Below, one piece after another: positions 50,075 to 60,520 of a DNA stretch of 64,000 nt; the first letter of the stretch is position 1, and each line of letters begins with the position of its first letter. Position numbers and translations under genes: made by a program. Origin of the DNA: Formosa sp. (GTDB taxonomy: Bacteria; Bacteroidota; Bacteroidia; Flavobacteriales; Flavobacteriaceae); the NCBI GenBank assembly GCA_018673215.1, contig JABHDE010000037.1, positions 1-64,000 of the forward strand, written 5' to 3'. The notes under the pieces were generated by a model. That model was not told the origin of the DNA. It did not search any database and worked only from the letters and a program-made list of their open reading frames with translations.

Positions 50075-50656
50075 ATGATTACACACATTCAAGGTAAATT
50101 AGTTGAGAAAACACCCACACATGTCATTATAGATTGCAATGGGATAGGGTATTTTGTTAATATTTCACTTCATACATTTTCTCAAATCCCAGATCTTGAG
50201 GCGATTAAAGTCTATACATACCTCCAGGTGAAAGAAGATTCTCATACACTGTATGGTTTTATCAGCTCGGCAGAACGCGAAATTTTCAGACTGTTAATTT
50301 CTGTGAGTGGAATAGGGGCTAATACAGCCCGCACTATGCTTTCCTCACTCACACCCAAACAAATTAGAGAAGGTATTGCCGTTGGAGATGTTGCTTTGAT
50401 ACAATCGGTGAAAGGTATTGGTCTCAAAACAGCTCAAAGAGTCATCATAGAATTAAAAGATAAAGTTCTTAAAATTTATGATATTGATGAAACTTCCTTG
50501 ACTCCAAACAATACAAACAAAGACGAAGCGTTATCTGCTTTAGAAGTTTTGGGCTTTATGAAAAAACAATCCGAACGTGTTGTCGAGAAAGTAGTATCAT
50601 CTACACCAGACGCCAGCGTCGAGTTTATTATCAAGGAAGCGCTTAAAAACCTATAA
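50075..50656 (+). CDS. ruvA: Holliday junction branch migration protein RuvA
   Basis: MITHIQGKLVEKTPTHVIIDCNGIGYFVNIS, GIGANTARTMLSSL, KGIGLKTAQRVIIELKDK; start moved to the internal ATG. Confidence 0.95.
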   Translation: MITHIQGKLVEKTPTHVIIDCNGIGYFVNISLHTFSQIPDLEAIKVYTYLQVKEDSHTLYGFISSAEREIFRLLISVSGIGANTARTMLSSLTPKQIREGIAVGDVALIQSVKGIGLKTAQRVIIELKDKVLKIYDIDETSLTPNNTNKDEALSALEVLGFMKKQSERVVEKVVSSTPDASVEFIIKEALKNL

Positions 50657-50661
50657 CACAT

Positions 50662-53600
50662 TTGAAAACCACTAACAATAAATTATATTTTAAAAGACTC
50701 TTTTTAGGAGTTCTGTTTTTGAGTTTTAGCTCAGTTGTGTTGGCGCAAGATCCTGCGACCGTGAGAGATTCAACCTCTACCACATTTTCATTTGGAAAAC
50801 TAGAGACCCCAAATCCAGCGAGTATCGAAAGTAAATATACTTACGACCCCCTCACAGATCGTTATTTTTACACCTCAACTGTTGGCGATTTTGATATTAA
50901 TTATCCTGTCATTTTAACCCCAAAAGAATTTCAAGACCTTGTGGTCAAAGAAAGTTTGAAAGCCTATTACAAAGAAAAACTAGATGCGCTCGACGGAAAA
51001 AAAGAAGGTTCTGAAGAAGCGAAGAAAAATCTAATTCCAGATTTATATGTTAACTCTAAATTTTTTGAAACCATATTTGGGAGCAATGTCATTTCGGTAG
51101 TCCCTCAAGGATCTGTTGAAATGGATCTTGGAGTGATGTATACCAAACAAGAAAACCCAGCATTTTCTCCAAGAAATCAGAGTAATTTCACCTTTGATTT
51201 TGATCAACGAATCAGTTTAAGTTTGACAGGTAAAGTAGGGACGCGATTAATAGTCAATGCTAATTATGACACTCAGTCCACATTTGATTTTCAGAACTTA
51301 TTTAAAATTGAATATACGCCACTTAACAATCCAGAAGAACTGCTTGACGATAGAGGTAGGGAATTAGTTGGTCAAGGAAAACAACTGCTAAATAAAGGAA
51401 ATGAACTGCTCTCTAACCCTGAAGGGAGAGCAAAAGGCCTTGCCCAAAAAGAATTAAACAAGCTCAACTCTGATAATGAAGATTCCATTTTACAAAAACT
51501 CGAATTAGGAAATGTTAGCATGCCTCTCAACAGTTCTCTAATTACGGGAGCCCAAAGTTTGTTTGGTGTTAAAACGGAATTACAGTTTGGAAAAACCAGA
51601 GTCACAGCCGTATTCTCTGAGCAACAATCTGAAACACGTTCGGTCACGGCGCAAGGCGGAGGGACTTTAGAAGACTTTGAGTTTTTTGGTTTAGATTATG
51701 ACGAAAACAGACACTTTTTCCTAGCTCAGTACTTTAGAGAAAAATATGATGAAGCCCTCTTAAATTATCCATTTATAAATACACAAGTTCAAATTAAAAG
51801 GGTAGAGGTTTGGGTAACTAACAGAACAAATCAAATTCAAAACGTCCGAAATATTGTAGCGCTTCAAGATTTGGGAGAATCTTCAGTACTTGGGTTAGCA
51901 GCTGTTCCAGCAGGATTTGTCAATGTAGCACCAGGCACAAATCCTAATAATGAAAACAATGATTTTGACCCTACCAATATAGGCAACGCAGGTTCTCAGT
52001 TAACGAATTCAATTCGGGATATTGCCACCGTGCAATCCGGATTTCTATTGCCTGGCATCAATGAAGGATTTGATTACGGTAAGCTTGAAAATGCGCGAAA
52101 ATTGACGGAAGGCAATGAATTTACTTTGGATACACAATTAGGATATATTTCCTTAAGTCAACGCCTTCAAAACGATGAGGTCCTTGCCGTTGCGTATCAA
52201 TACACGATTGGGGATAAAGTGTATCAAGTTGGGGAGTTTGCAAACGACGGACTCGCTGCAACCGATGTTGTAGAGGATCAAAGCACTGGCATCACAACCG
52301 TCACCAATCAAAGTTTAGTCCTCAAAATGCTAAAGAGTGCGGTCACAAACGTCAATCTTCCTATATGGGACCTAATGATGAAAAACATCTATAATACAGG
52401 GGCTTACCAATTGGCTCAAGATGATTTTAGATTAAATATCTTCTATAACGAAACTTCAGCACTGAACTTTATTACCCCAGTAAGTGGTACATCATTTCCT
52501 GCGCCTACAGCCAATGCTGATCCTATTGAAGAAACACCCTTAATCCGATTATTTAATTTCGATCGATTAAATTTTAATAACGATCCACAAAATAAAGGAG
52601 ATGGATTCTTTGATTTTGTTCCAGGGATAACCGTCATACCTCAAAACGGAAAAATTATATTCACCAAAGTAGAGCCTTTTGGAAGTTTTCTATTTGAAAC
52701 ACTTAGATTAACTGGCTCTGAAAACTACGAGGGTGATGAATCTATTCCAGGGACTTACAACCCAAATCAAACCAAATACGTATATAAATCTCTCTACAAA
52801 AACACCAAAACAGCGGCCTTACAAGACAGCGATAAGAACAAATTTTTGATGCGTGGACGCTACAAGTCCTCTGGGAGTTCAGGAATCCCGATTGGCGCTT
52901 TTAATGTGCCAAGAGGTTCTGTGAAAGTCACTGCCGGCGGACGTGTCCTTGTAGAAGGTGTAGACTATACGGTGAATTATCAGATTGGAACCGTCCAAAT
53001 TTTGGACCCATCCTTGCAGGCTTCCAATACTCCAATTCAGGTATCGGTTGAAAACAATGCTGTTTTTGGGCAACAAACAAAACGCTTCACAGGAATTAAT
53101 GTCGAACACCAATTCAACGAAAACTTTGTATTGGGTGCTACGGTCTTAAATTTAAATGAACGCCCCATTACACAAAAAGCAAATTATGGAAGCGAATCTA
53201 TTAACAACACTATTTTTGGATTTAATGGTAATTACTCTACCGAAGTTCCATTTCTCACACGACTGGCCAATAAATTACCAAATATTGATACAGATGTTGA
53301 ATCTAATCTATCCTTGCGAGGCGAGTTTGCATATTTAAAACCAGGGGCTCCCAAAGGCACAGATTTTGACAGTGAAGTAACCTCTTATGTCGATGATTTT
53401 GAAGGCTCCCAAAACGGTATTAGTTTACTCAGCCCACAGTCGTGGTTTTTATCGAGTCGACCTAAAGAACTTGGACGTGTGTACAACGAAGGACCTGAAG
53501 ATGATCTAGGCTATCAGAATGGATTTGATAGAGCCCATTTAAATTGGTATTCAGTCGACCCCATTTTTTACAGCAATCAACGTCCAGGAAGCATAACAGA

Positions 53601-56600
53601 CGATGATGTTTCTGATTTGTATGCAAGACGTATTTTTATTGATGAACTGTTTCCACAAATTGACATTGTCACTGGACAATACACCGTGATCAATTCTTTA
53701 GATTTAGTATATAATCCTCAAGAAAGAGGCCCTTATAATTACCAATCGGACGCAGTTGATGGTATTTTAAATACACCCCAAAACAGTTGGGCAGGGATCA
53801 CTAGACAACTCACTTCCACTGATTTTGAACAATCAAATGTAGAGTATATTGAGTTTTGGATGATGGATCCGTTTTTGGATAACCCCTCTAACACAGGTGG
53901 GAAATTGGTATTCAACTTAGGAAATATTTCTGAAGATGTAATAAAAGATGGAAAAAAACAGTACGAAAATGGACTCCCAGAGGACGGGAACATAAGTTTT
54001 TTACCTCCTACAACTTGGGGAACTGTTACTCCACAAAACCAATCTTTAATTTATGCGTTTTCAACTCAAGGAGATGAACGGAATAATCAGGATGTTGGTT
54101 TGGATGGCTTTGATGATTTTGAGGAAAGCAATACGTCTGATGCACGGTTTGCTCCCTTTTCGTCTCTTGATGACCCAGCCAATGATAATTATAAGTATTA
54201 TCTAAATACCGAAGGGGATATATTTGAGCGTTACAAAAGGTACAATGGACTCGAAGGAAATTCACCAGATGCAGTTTCAGATACCAATCGGGGTTCTACA
54301 ACCCTTCCAGACGTAGAAGACATCAATAGGGATAATACGATGAATACTATTGACAGTTATTACGAATATGAAATAGAGATATCTTCCTCAGAATTAAACA
54401 ATCCGTCCAACTCCTATATAGTGGACAGAAAGTCTGTTTCAAATATTACCTTACCAAATGGGTCTTCTTCAGGAACAATTAATTGGTATCAGTTTCGAAT
54501 ACCAGTTTCAGAATATACAAATGAAATCGGAGGCATTTCAGATTTTCGATCCATTCGTTTTGCACGGATGTACCTTAAAGAATTTACTGAATCGACAGTA
54601 CTTCGATTCGGAACCTTAGATTTAGTTCGAAGCGATTGGCGTCGTTATCAATTGTCATTGGATGACGATTCTAACGAGGCAACACAAACAGAGGGTACTG
54701 ACTTTAGTGTTGGGATTGTAGGGATTCAAGAAAATGATGGGGGTTATGTATCTCCACCTGGGGTTGAACGCGAACAATTAAACAACAATAACAGTATTAT
54801 ACGTCAGAACGAACAATCCTTAGTGGTCGATGTTTGTGAGCTTGAATCTGAAGATGCCAGAGGGGTTTTTAAAAATATTAATGTGGACATGCGTCAGTAT
54901 AAAAAGCTGAAAATGTTTATTCATGCTGAGGATGGTGAAACCAATAGTTTTGAACAAGGGACTTTAGTGGGATTCATAAGATTGGGAAATGATTTCACTC
55001 AAAATTACTACCAAATAGAACTTCCTCTTAGAAAATCATCTGGTGCTTCGGGTGCTGCTGCAAATGAGGTTTGGCCTGAGTATAACGAGATAAATATACC
55101 ATTAGAATTTCTCGAACAAATAAAAGCTTTGGGAATCAGTCAAGGAACCTTAAGCAACGAAGATCCAACATTTTATAATGTGATTGATGGAGAATTACAA
55201 GAAAATCCGATTGGGGAATTTGAGCCTTTCTCATTAAATTTCAGTTCTAATTTAAATGAGACGCCTGTTGAGCAACGCATCGCAATTAAAGGAAATCCAA
55301 ATTTTGGAGATATTAGAACCTTGATGGTGGGGGTCAAAAATATTGGTGCAAATGCACAATGTGCAGAAGTGTGGTTCAATGAGTTGCGCCTCGCCGACAT
55401 GGACAACGAAGGCGGATGGGCAGCGATTATGAGTGTGGATACCAATATCGCTGATTTCATGAACATCAATGCCACGGCCAAAAGAAGTACTACTGGATTT
55501 GGAAGTTTAGAACAAGGACCAAATGAACGAAGTCGTGAAGATTTAAAGCAATACGATGTGGTTACCAACATGAACCTTGGGCAGTTGTTGCCAAAGAAAT
55601 GGGGCTTAGAAATTCCTTTTAATTACGGACAAAGCGAAGAGCTTATCACCCCTGAGTATGACCAACAATACAAAGATTTAAAATTACAAAGTCGTCTAGA
55701 CGCTGCCACATCTTCAGAAGAACGCGAACGTATCAAAACTCAATCTGAAGACTATACAAAACGTCAAAGCATCAATTTTATTGGGGTTCGGAAACAACGT
55801 ACTGGTGATACCAAACCTAGAGTGTACGACGTGGAAAATCTAACGATGAACTATTCTTTTAATCAAATAAAACACCGTGATTTTGAGATTGAAAATTCTT
55901 TAGATCAAAACGCCAGAGTAGGTGCTAACTATAACTACAGTTTTAATCCAATAAAAATAGAGCCCTTTAAGAAAAACGATTCCCTGTTTATGAATAAATA
56001 TTGGAAGCTGATAAAAGATTTTAATTTAAATTTATTGCCTTCCAGTCTTTCGGTGAGCTCTGATTATGTGAGACAATATAACAGTCAAAAATTTAGAGAT
56101 GCTGGCCTAGGAGCTGAAAATATCAAGGTTGATGAATTAATTAGAAGAAATTACACCTTTGATTTTCAATACACGATCAATTACAATCTTACAGATGGTT
56201 TGCGATTGAACTTTACGTCCTCAACCAATAACATTGTAAGAAATTACTTTATTGACAACGAATTAAATGGCGATCAAGACCCTGAACTTGGGATTTGGGA
56301 CCGCTTCTTTGATTTTGGTGATCCAAACAGACATACCCAACAATTAGGAATCAATTATGAATTGCCGTTAAATAAATTTCCTGCACTGAGTTTTGTAACC
56401 TCTAATTATTCTTACACTGGAGATTTTCAATGGAACAAAGGATCTGATTTATTGGTAGGCGATGCCGATACTACTTTAGGGAATTCAATTTCGAACGCCA
56501 ATCAACACAATCTAAACACCTCTTTTGACATGCGCAAACTGTATCGTTATTTAGGGATAAAAAAATCATCCCGAAGAGGTAGAACTTCCAAATCAAAAAG

Positions 56601-58017
56601 TAAAACACCAAACTCAAGAGCGTCCTCCAGATCAAAGAAATTCAACTTGAAAGATTTTGGTATTGGATTGTTAACCAGTGTCAATCGAATGCAGGTAAAT
56701 TACTCAGAAGGAAACAGTTCCTTTTTGCCGGGCTATCTTCCAACTCCTGGATTTTTAGGAACTCTTAGACCTACAGCGGGATATACTTTTGGAAGCCAAC
56801 GAGATATCCGCCGGATTTCTGCCGAAAATGGCTGGCTTACAACCTTCGATCAATTCAATCAGCAGTACACAGAAACCCACACTCAAAACATAGACTTCAA
56901 TATTAATATGGAGCCAATTTCTGATCTAAAAATTGATTTAAATGGGGGTAAAACCTATGCAACTAATTTCACTGAAAGTTTTAACGCCGTTGGCAACACC
57001 TATAATTCTTTAATCCAAAACACCTTTGGAAATTTCAATATATCAACCATATTAATCAAAACTGCTTTCAGTCAAAGCGACGAAAATAAATCAGTTCCAT
57101 TTGAAGAATTTAAAAGCAACCGATTGGTGATTGCCAACCGTTTGGCTCAAAATTTTTATGGAGCCAGTGGATTTACTACAGATGCAGAAGGTTACCCTAA
57201 AGGATTTGGAAAAAACAGTCAAGCAGTGTTATTACCAGCATTCTTGGCGGCCTACTCTGGTAAAAAATCAAATAAAATCAGTTTGAACGCTTTTAGAGAT
57301 ATTCCACTTCCTAATTGGACCTTAAAGTATACGGGATTCATGAAAAACAAATGGTTCAAAAAGCACTTTAGAAGATTTTCTTTAACCCACGGTTATAATG
57401 CATCTTACACCATCAATCAGTTCAGAACAAATCTTGATTACAATGCAGCAGATCCAACCCTAGACTATGAATCGCAAAACCCTAACACAAAAGATCAATC
57501 TGACAATTACAAAGCAGAAACTTTGTACAGTAACATCAATTTGGTCGAACAGTTCAGTCCTTTGGTAAAGCTCGATTTTGAAATGAAAAATTCAATCAAA
57601 GTTTCTGCTGAAATTAAAAAAGACCGTAGTTTATCTTTGAGTTTTGACAACAACCTACTCACTGAAATTCACGGAAACGAATATATTTTTGGGCTGGGGT
57701 ATCGAATTAAAAACTTAAAAATACGATCGAAATTAGCAGGTCCAAGAAGAATCATTAAAAGTGATTTGAATATGAAAGCCGATATTTCAATGAGAAATAA
57801 CAAAACAATTATTCGGTATTTAGATTTAGACAACAACCAAGTGAGTGCAGGACAAACGATTTGGAGTATGCGTTATGCTGCAGACTATGCGTTCAGTAAA
57901 AATCTAACAGCCATATTTTATTTTGACTATGCGTTCTCAGAATATGCAATTTCAACAGCATTTCCTCAAACGACCATTCGTTCAGGATTTACATTACGTT
58001 ATAACTTTGGAAATTAA
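50662..58017 (+). CDS. sprA: T9SS outer membrane translocon SprA (Sov)
   Basis: 2451 aa with signal peptide; SprA-type composition (SYVDDFEGSQNGISLLSPQSWFLSS; C-terminal FPQTTIRSGFTLRYNFGN); located between ruvA and gcvH. TTG start. Confidence 0.95.
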   Translation: MKTTNNKLYFKRLFLGVLFLSFSSVVLAQDPATVRDSTSTTFSFGKLETPNPASIESKYTYDPLTDRYFYTSTVGDFDINYPVILTPKEFQDLVVKESLKAYYKEKLDALDGKKEGSEEAKKNLIPDLYVNSKFFETIFGSNVISVVPQGSVEMDLGVMYTKQENPAFSPRNQSNFTFDFDQRISLSLTGKVGTRLIVNANYDTQSTFDFQNLFKIEYTPLNNPEELLDDRGRELVGQGKQLLNKGNELLSNPEGRAKGLAQKELNKLNSDNEDSILQKLELGNVSMPLNSSLITGAQSLFGVKTELQFGKTRVTAVFSEQQSETRSVTAQGGGTLEDFEFFGLDYDENRHFFLAQYFREKYDEALLNYPFINTQVQIKRVEVWVTNRTNQIQNVRNIVALQDLGESSVLGLAAVPAGFVNVAPGTNPNNENNDFDPTNIGNAGSQLTNSIRDIATVQSGFLLPGINEGFDYGKLENARKLTEGNEFTLDTQLGYISLSQRLQNDEVLAVAYQYTIGDKVYQVGEFANDGLAATDVVEDQSTGITTVTNQSLVLKMLKSAVTNVNLPIWDLMMKNIYNTGAYQLAQDDFRLNIFYNETSALNFITPVSGTSFPAPTANADPIEETPLIRLFNFDRLNFNNDPQNKGDGFFDFVPGITVIPQNGKIIFTKVEPFGSFLFETLRLTGSENYEGDESIPGTYNPNQTKYVYKSLYKNTKTAALQDSDKNKFLMRGRYKSSGSSGIPIGAFNVPRGSVKVTAGGRVLVEGVDYTVNYQIGTVQILDPSLQASNTPIQVSVENNAVFGQQTKRFTGINVEHQFNENFVLGATVLNLNERPITQKANYGSESINNTIFGFNGNYSTEVPFLTRLANKLPNIDTDVESNLSLRGEFAYLKPGAPKGTDFDSEVTSYVDDFEGSQNGISLLSPQSWFLSSRPKELGRVYNEGPEDDLGYQNGFDRAHLNWYSVDPIFYSNQRPGSITDDDVSDLYARRIFIDELFPQIDIVTGQYTVINSLDLVYNPQERGPYNYQSDAVDGILNTPQNSWAGITRQLTSTDFEQSNVEYIEFWMMDPFLDNPSNTGGKLVFNLGNISEDVIKDGKKQYENGLPEDGNISFLPPTTWGTVTPQNQSLIYAFSTQGDERNNQDVGLDGFDDFEESNTSDARFAPFSSLDDPANDNYKYYLNTEGDIFERYKRYNGLEGNSPDAVSDTNRGSTTLPDVEDINRDNTMNTIDSYYEYEIEISSSELNNPSNSYIVDRKSVSNITLPNGSSSGTINWYQFRIPVSEYTNEIGGISDFRSIRFARMYLKEFTESTVLRFGTLDLVRSDWRRYQLSLDDDSNEATQTEGTDFSVGIVGIQENDGGYVSPPGVEREQLNNNNSIIRQNEQSLVVDVCELESEDARGVFKNINVDMRQYKKLKMFIHAEDGETNSFEQGTLVGFIRLGNDFTQNYYQIELPLRKSSGASGAAANEVWPEYNEINIPLEFLEQIKALGISQGTLSNEDPTFYNVIDGELQENPIGEFEPFSLNFSSNLNETPVEQRIAIKGNPNFGDIRTLMVGVKNIGANAQCAEVWFNELRLADMDNEGGWAAIMSVDTNIADFMNINATAKRSTTGFGSLEQGPNERSREDLKQYDVVTNMNLGQLLPKKWGLEIPFNYGQSEELITPEYDQQYKDLKLQSRLDAATSSEERERIKTQSEDYTKRQSINFIGVRKQRTGDTKPRVYDVENLTMNYSFNQIKHRDFEIENSLDQNARVGANYNYSFNPIKIEPFKKNDSLFMNKYWKLIKDFNLNLLPSSLSVSSDYVRQYNSQKFRDAGLGAENIKVDELIRRNYTFDFQYTINYNLTDGLRLNFTSSTNNIVRNYFIDNELNGDQDPELGIWDRFFDFGDPNRHTQQLGINYELPLNKFPALSFVTSNYSYTGDFQWNKGSDLLVGDADTTLGNSISNANQHNLNTSFDMRKLYRYLGIKKSSRRGRTSKSKSKTPNSRASSRSKKFNLKDFGIGLLTSVNRMQVNYSEGNSSFLPGYLPTPGFLGTLRPTAGYTFGSQRDIRRISAENGWLTTFDQFNQQYTETHTQNIDFNINMEPISDLKIDLNGGKTYATNFTESFNAVGNTYNSLIQNTFGNFNISTILIKTAFSQSDENKSVPFEEFKSNRLVIANRLAQNFYGASGFTTDAEGYPKGFGKNSQAVLLPAFLAAYSGKKSNKISLNAFRDIPLPNWTLKYTGFMKNKWFKKHFRRFSLTHGYNASYTINQFRTNLDYNAADPTLDYESQNPNTKDQSDNYKAETLYSNINLVEQFSPLVKLDFEMKNSIKVSAEIKKDRSLSLSFDNNLLTEIHGNEYIFGLGYRIKNLKIRSKLAGPRRIIKSDLNMKADISMRNNKTIIRYLDLDNNQVSAGQTIWSMRYAADYAFSKNLTAIFYFDYAFSEYAISTAFPQTTIRSGFTLRYNFGN

Positions 58018-58044
58018 TATAAACTACATTAATATTATATAATT

Positions 58045-58425
58045 ATGAATGTTCCTTCAGATTTAAAATACACTAAAGATCACGAGTGGGTAAAAATTGA
58101 CGGCGATATAGCAACCGTTGGAATTACTGATTTCGCACAAGGTGAATTAGGTGATATTGTATACGTAGAAGTTGACACTTTAGAGGAAGTTTTAGAAGCA
58201 GATGCTGTTTTTGGAACTGTAGAAGCAGTCAAAACCGTATCAGATTTGTTTTTGCCCGTTGCAGGAGAAATCGTAGAATTTAACGAATCCTTAGAAGAAG
58301 AGCCAGAAAAAGTAAACGATGACCCCTATGGTTCAGGTTGGATGATCAAAATTAAGGTTGAAAGTACTGAAGATTTGGAAACTCTTTTGAGTGCAGATGA
58401 ATACAAGGCAATTATTGGTGCTTAA
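58045..58425 (+). CDS. gcvH: Glycine cleavage system H protein
   Basis: KYTKDHEWVKIDGDIATVGITDFAQGELGDIVYVEV, lipoyl site VFGTVEAVKTVSDLF. Confidence 0.97.
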   Translation: MNVPSDLKYTKDHEWVKIDGDIATVGITDFAQGELGDIVYVEVDTLEEVLEADAVFGTVEAVKTVSDLFLPVAGEIVEFNESLEEEPEKVNDDPYGSGWMIKIKVESTEDLETLLSADEYKAIIGA

Positions 58426-58789
58426 AAACTACTTAATACATAGTGTTGCTGTAGTCTATACTATCTCAATCGTTATTTTGAGTTTAACAAACCTTACAGA
58501 AGTGCCAAAACTCAACACAGGTTTTGATGATAAAATAGCACATTTTGTTTTGTATGCTGCTCTCTGTTTTTTTTGGTTTATGAGTTTTCACATTTTGAAA
58601 ATAAAATCAAGTTTAGGATTGGCCTCTTTAGTGTCTATACTATTTGGGGCAGTCATCGAAGTCTTACAAGGAATTCTCTCTGTTTATAGAACTGCCGATG
58701 TTTTTGATCTTGCAGCAAATTGCCTAGGAATTTTTGTAATGGCCCTTATTATTAATGCAAAAAAAGAACTAATCGTTAAAAAACTTTAA
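58391..58789 (+). CDS. VanZ family membrane protein
   Basis: DDKIAHFVLYAALCFFWF...GAVIEVLQGILSVYRTADVFDLAANCLG; true start uncertain (ATG 58397 or later TTG/GTG). Confidence 0.82.
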   Translation: MQMNTRQLLVLKNYLIHSVAVVYTISIVILSLTNLTEVPKLNTGFDDKIAHFVLYAALCFFWFMSFHILKIKSSLGLASLVSILFGAVIEVLQGILSVYRTADVFDLAANCLGIFVMALIINAKKELIVKKL

Positions 58790-58848
58790 ACCTTTGTGTA
58801 TTTATTAATTTTTTAACTAATTTAACACTCGCAAAAAATAACACTAAA

Positions 58849-59565
58849 ATGGAATTAAAGAAAAACTCAAACGCAGATGTCAGTAAGAATGCATCACTGT
58901 ATTTCGCAGTTGGTTTAGCACTTATGTTGTTTTTAACATACAGTGCCATTAACCATAAAACATACGACAAATCATCAATTGATATTGGAAAATTAGATTT
59001 AGATGCTGAACTCGATGAAGAAATTCCTTTGATAGATCAACTCACACCACCACCCCCACCGCCACCGCCACCAGCGGCTCCAGAGGTCATTGAAATTGTC
59101 GAAGACGAAGAAGAGATTGAGGAAACGGTTATTGAATCTACAGAAACAGATCAAGATGAAGAGATTGAAGTTGAGGAAATTGAAGTTGAAGAGATCTACG
59201 AAGACGTTGAGGTTCCTTTCTCAGTGATCGAAAATGTACCTGAATATCCTGGATGTGAAAAAGGTTCCAACGCTGAAAAACGTAAATGTATGTCAGCTAA
59301 AATCGCAAAATTTGTACAACGTAAATTTAATACAGATTTGGCAGGTGACTTAGGGTTATCTGGAAGACAGCGTATTAGTGTGATTTTCAAAATAGATAAA
59401 AAAGGAAATGTAACAGGAGTGCGTTCTAGAGCACCCCACCCAAGGTTAGAAAAAGAAGCAGCACGTGTGATTAATATGTTGCCAAAAATGAAACCAGGAC
59501 GTCAACGTGGAAAAGCAGTGGTCGTTCCTTATTCTTTACCTATTACCTTTCAAGTTCAAGATTAA
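58849..59565 (+). CDS. tonB: Energy transducer TonB, copy 1 (intact)
   Basis: N-terminal TM, Pro-rich stretch TPPPPPPPPPAAPE, acidic linker, TonB C-terminal domain. Confidence 0.92.
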   Translation: MELKKNSNADVSKNASLYFAVGLALMLFLTYSAINHKTYDKSSIDIGKLDLDAELDEEIPLIDQLTPPPPPPPPPAAPEVIEIVEDEEEIEETVIESTETDQDEEIEVEEIEVEEIYEDVEVPFSVIENVPEYPGCEKGSNAEKRKCMSAKIAKFVQRKFNTDLAGDLGLSGRQRISVIFKIDKKGNVTGVRSRAPHPRLEKEAARVINMLPKMKPGRQRGKAVVVPYSLPITFQVQD

Positions 59566-59592
59566 GTTTTTTTCAATCGTATGAAATTATAT

Positions 59593-59617
59593 AAATCCCG
59601 CCTCGGTGGGATTTTTT
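59593..59617 (+). terminator. Rho-independent terminator after tonB copy 1
   Basis: aatcccgcc-tc-ggtgggatt followed by ttttt. Confidence 0.75.
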
Positions 59618-59665
59618 GGTATATTTATTGTGGTATATTTATTTTAACCCTTAAATCTTACCATC

Positions 59666-60415
59666 ATGAAGTCTCCCCCAGATGAATTCCAACAACGCTT
59701 GCCAAAGAAAAACTCAAAAGCAAATGTCGCTCGAAATAGTTTTATCTATTTTGCACTCGGTTTAGTTTTGATGCTTGTCATTTCCTATGAATCTATTAAT
59801 TATAAGTCGTATGACAAATCTAATATTGATATAGGGTCTCTAAATCTAGAAGAAGAAAACGAAGAAGAAATTCCAATTATTGATCTTAAGTTACCCCCAC
59901 CACCCCCGCCACCGCCTGCAGTTGCAACTTAGGTTATTGAAATTGTTGAGGATGAAGTAGAAGTGGAAGAAACCGTTATTGAATCGACGGAAACAGACCA
60001 AGATGATGAAATTGCCGAAGTTGAAGAGATTGAAGTTGAAGAGGTATATGAAGATGTTGAGGTGCCGTTTTCAGTCATCGAAAATGTGCCCGAATATCCT
60101 GGTTGTGAAAAAGGATCAAATGCCCAGAAACGTAAATGTATGTCTGATAAAATCGCCAAATTCGTTCAAAAAAAGTTCAATACAGATTTAGTAGGTGATT
60201 TAGGGTTGTCTGGAAAACAACGGATCAGTGTTGTTTTTAAAATTGACAAAAATGGAAATGTAACAGGAGTGTGTTCCAGAGCACCCCATCCACGATTGGA
60301 AAAAGAGGCAGCACGAGTGATTAATTTGTTGCCAAAAATGAAACCAGGGCGCCAACGTGGAAGAGCAGTAGTAGTTCCTTACTCGTTGCCCATTACTTTT
60401 TTAGTCCAAGAGTGA
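59666..60415 (+). pseudogene. TonB copy 2, tandem duplicate interrupted by an in-frame TAG at 59930-59932
   Basis: Frame continues after TAG as VIEIVEDEVEVEETVIESTE..., collinear with copy 1 (PEVIEIVEDEEEIEETVIESTE); C-terminal 117 aa differ from copy 1 at 12 positions by eye. Confidence 0.85.
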
Positions 60416-60436
60416 TACAGACACTCCCTAAAATTT

Positions 60437-60463
60437 AAAATCCCGCATTTGCGGGATTTTTTT
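60437..60463 (+). terminator. Rho-independent terminator after tonB copy 2
   Basis: Perfect 10-bp stem aaaatcccgc-attt-gcgggatttt plus T-tract. Confidence 0.8.
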
Positions 60464-60520
60464 GATTTATTTAATACTAACGCAACTTCCAAATGCAAAA
60501 CTCTGTACTGACGGGGTTTG

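Noticed and set aside
59041-59095. Short C-rich repeat in tonB (cacccccaccgcc), considered as a possible phase-variation tract
   Set aside because: It encodes the Pro-rich periplasmic arm in both tonB copies; interrupted C-runs too short and in-frame to argue for slippage control.
59929-60159. Ser/Thr-rich minus-strand ORF in tonB copy 2
   Set aside because: Complement of the Glu/Val-rich TonB linker; spurious.
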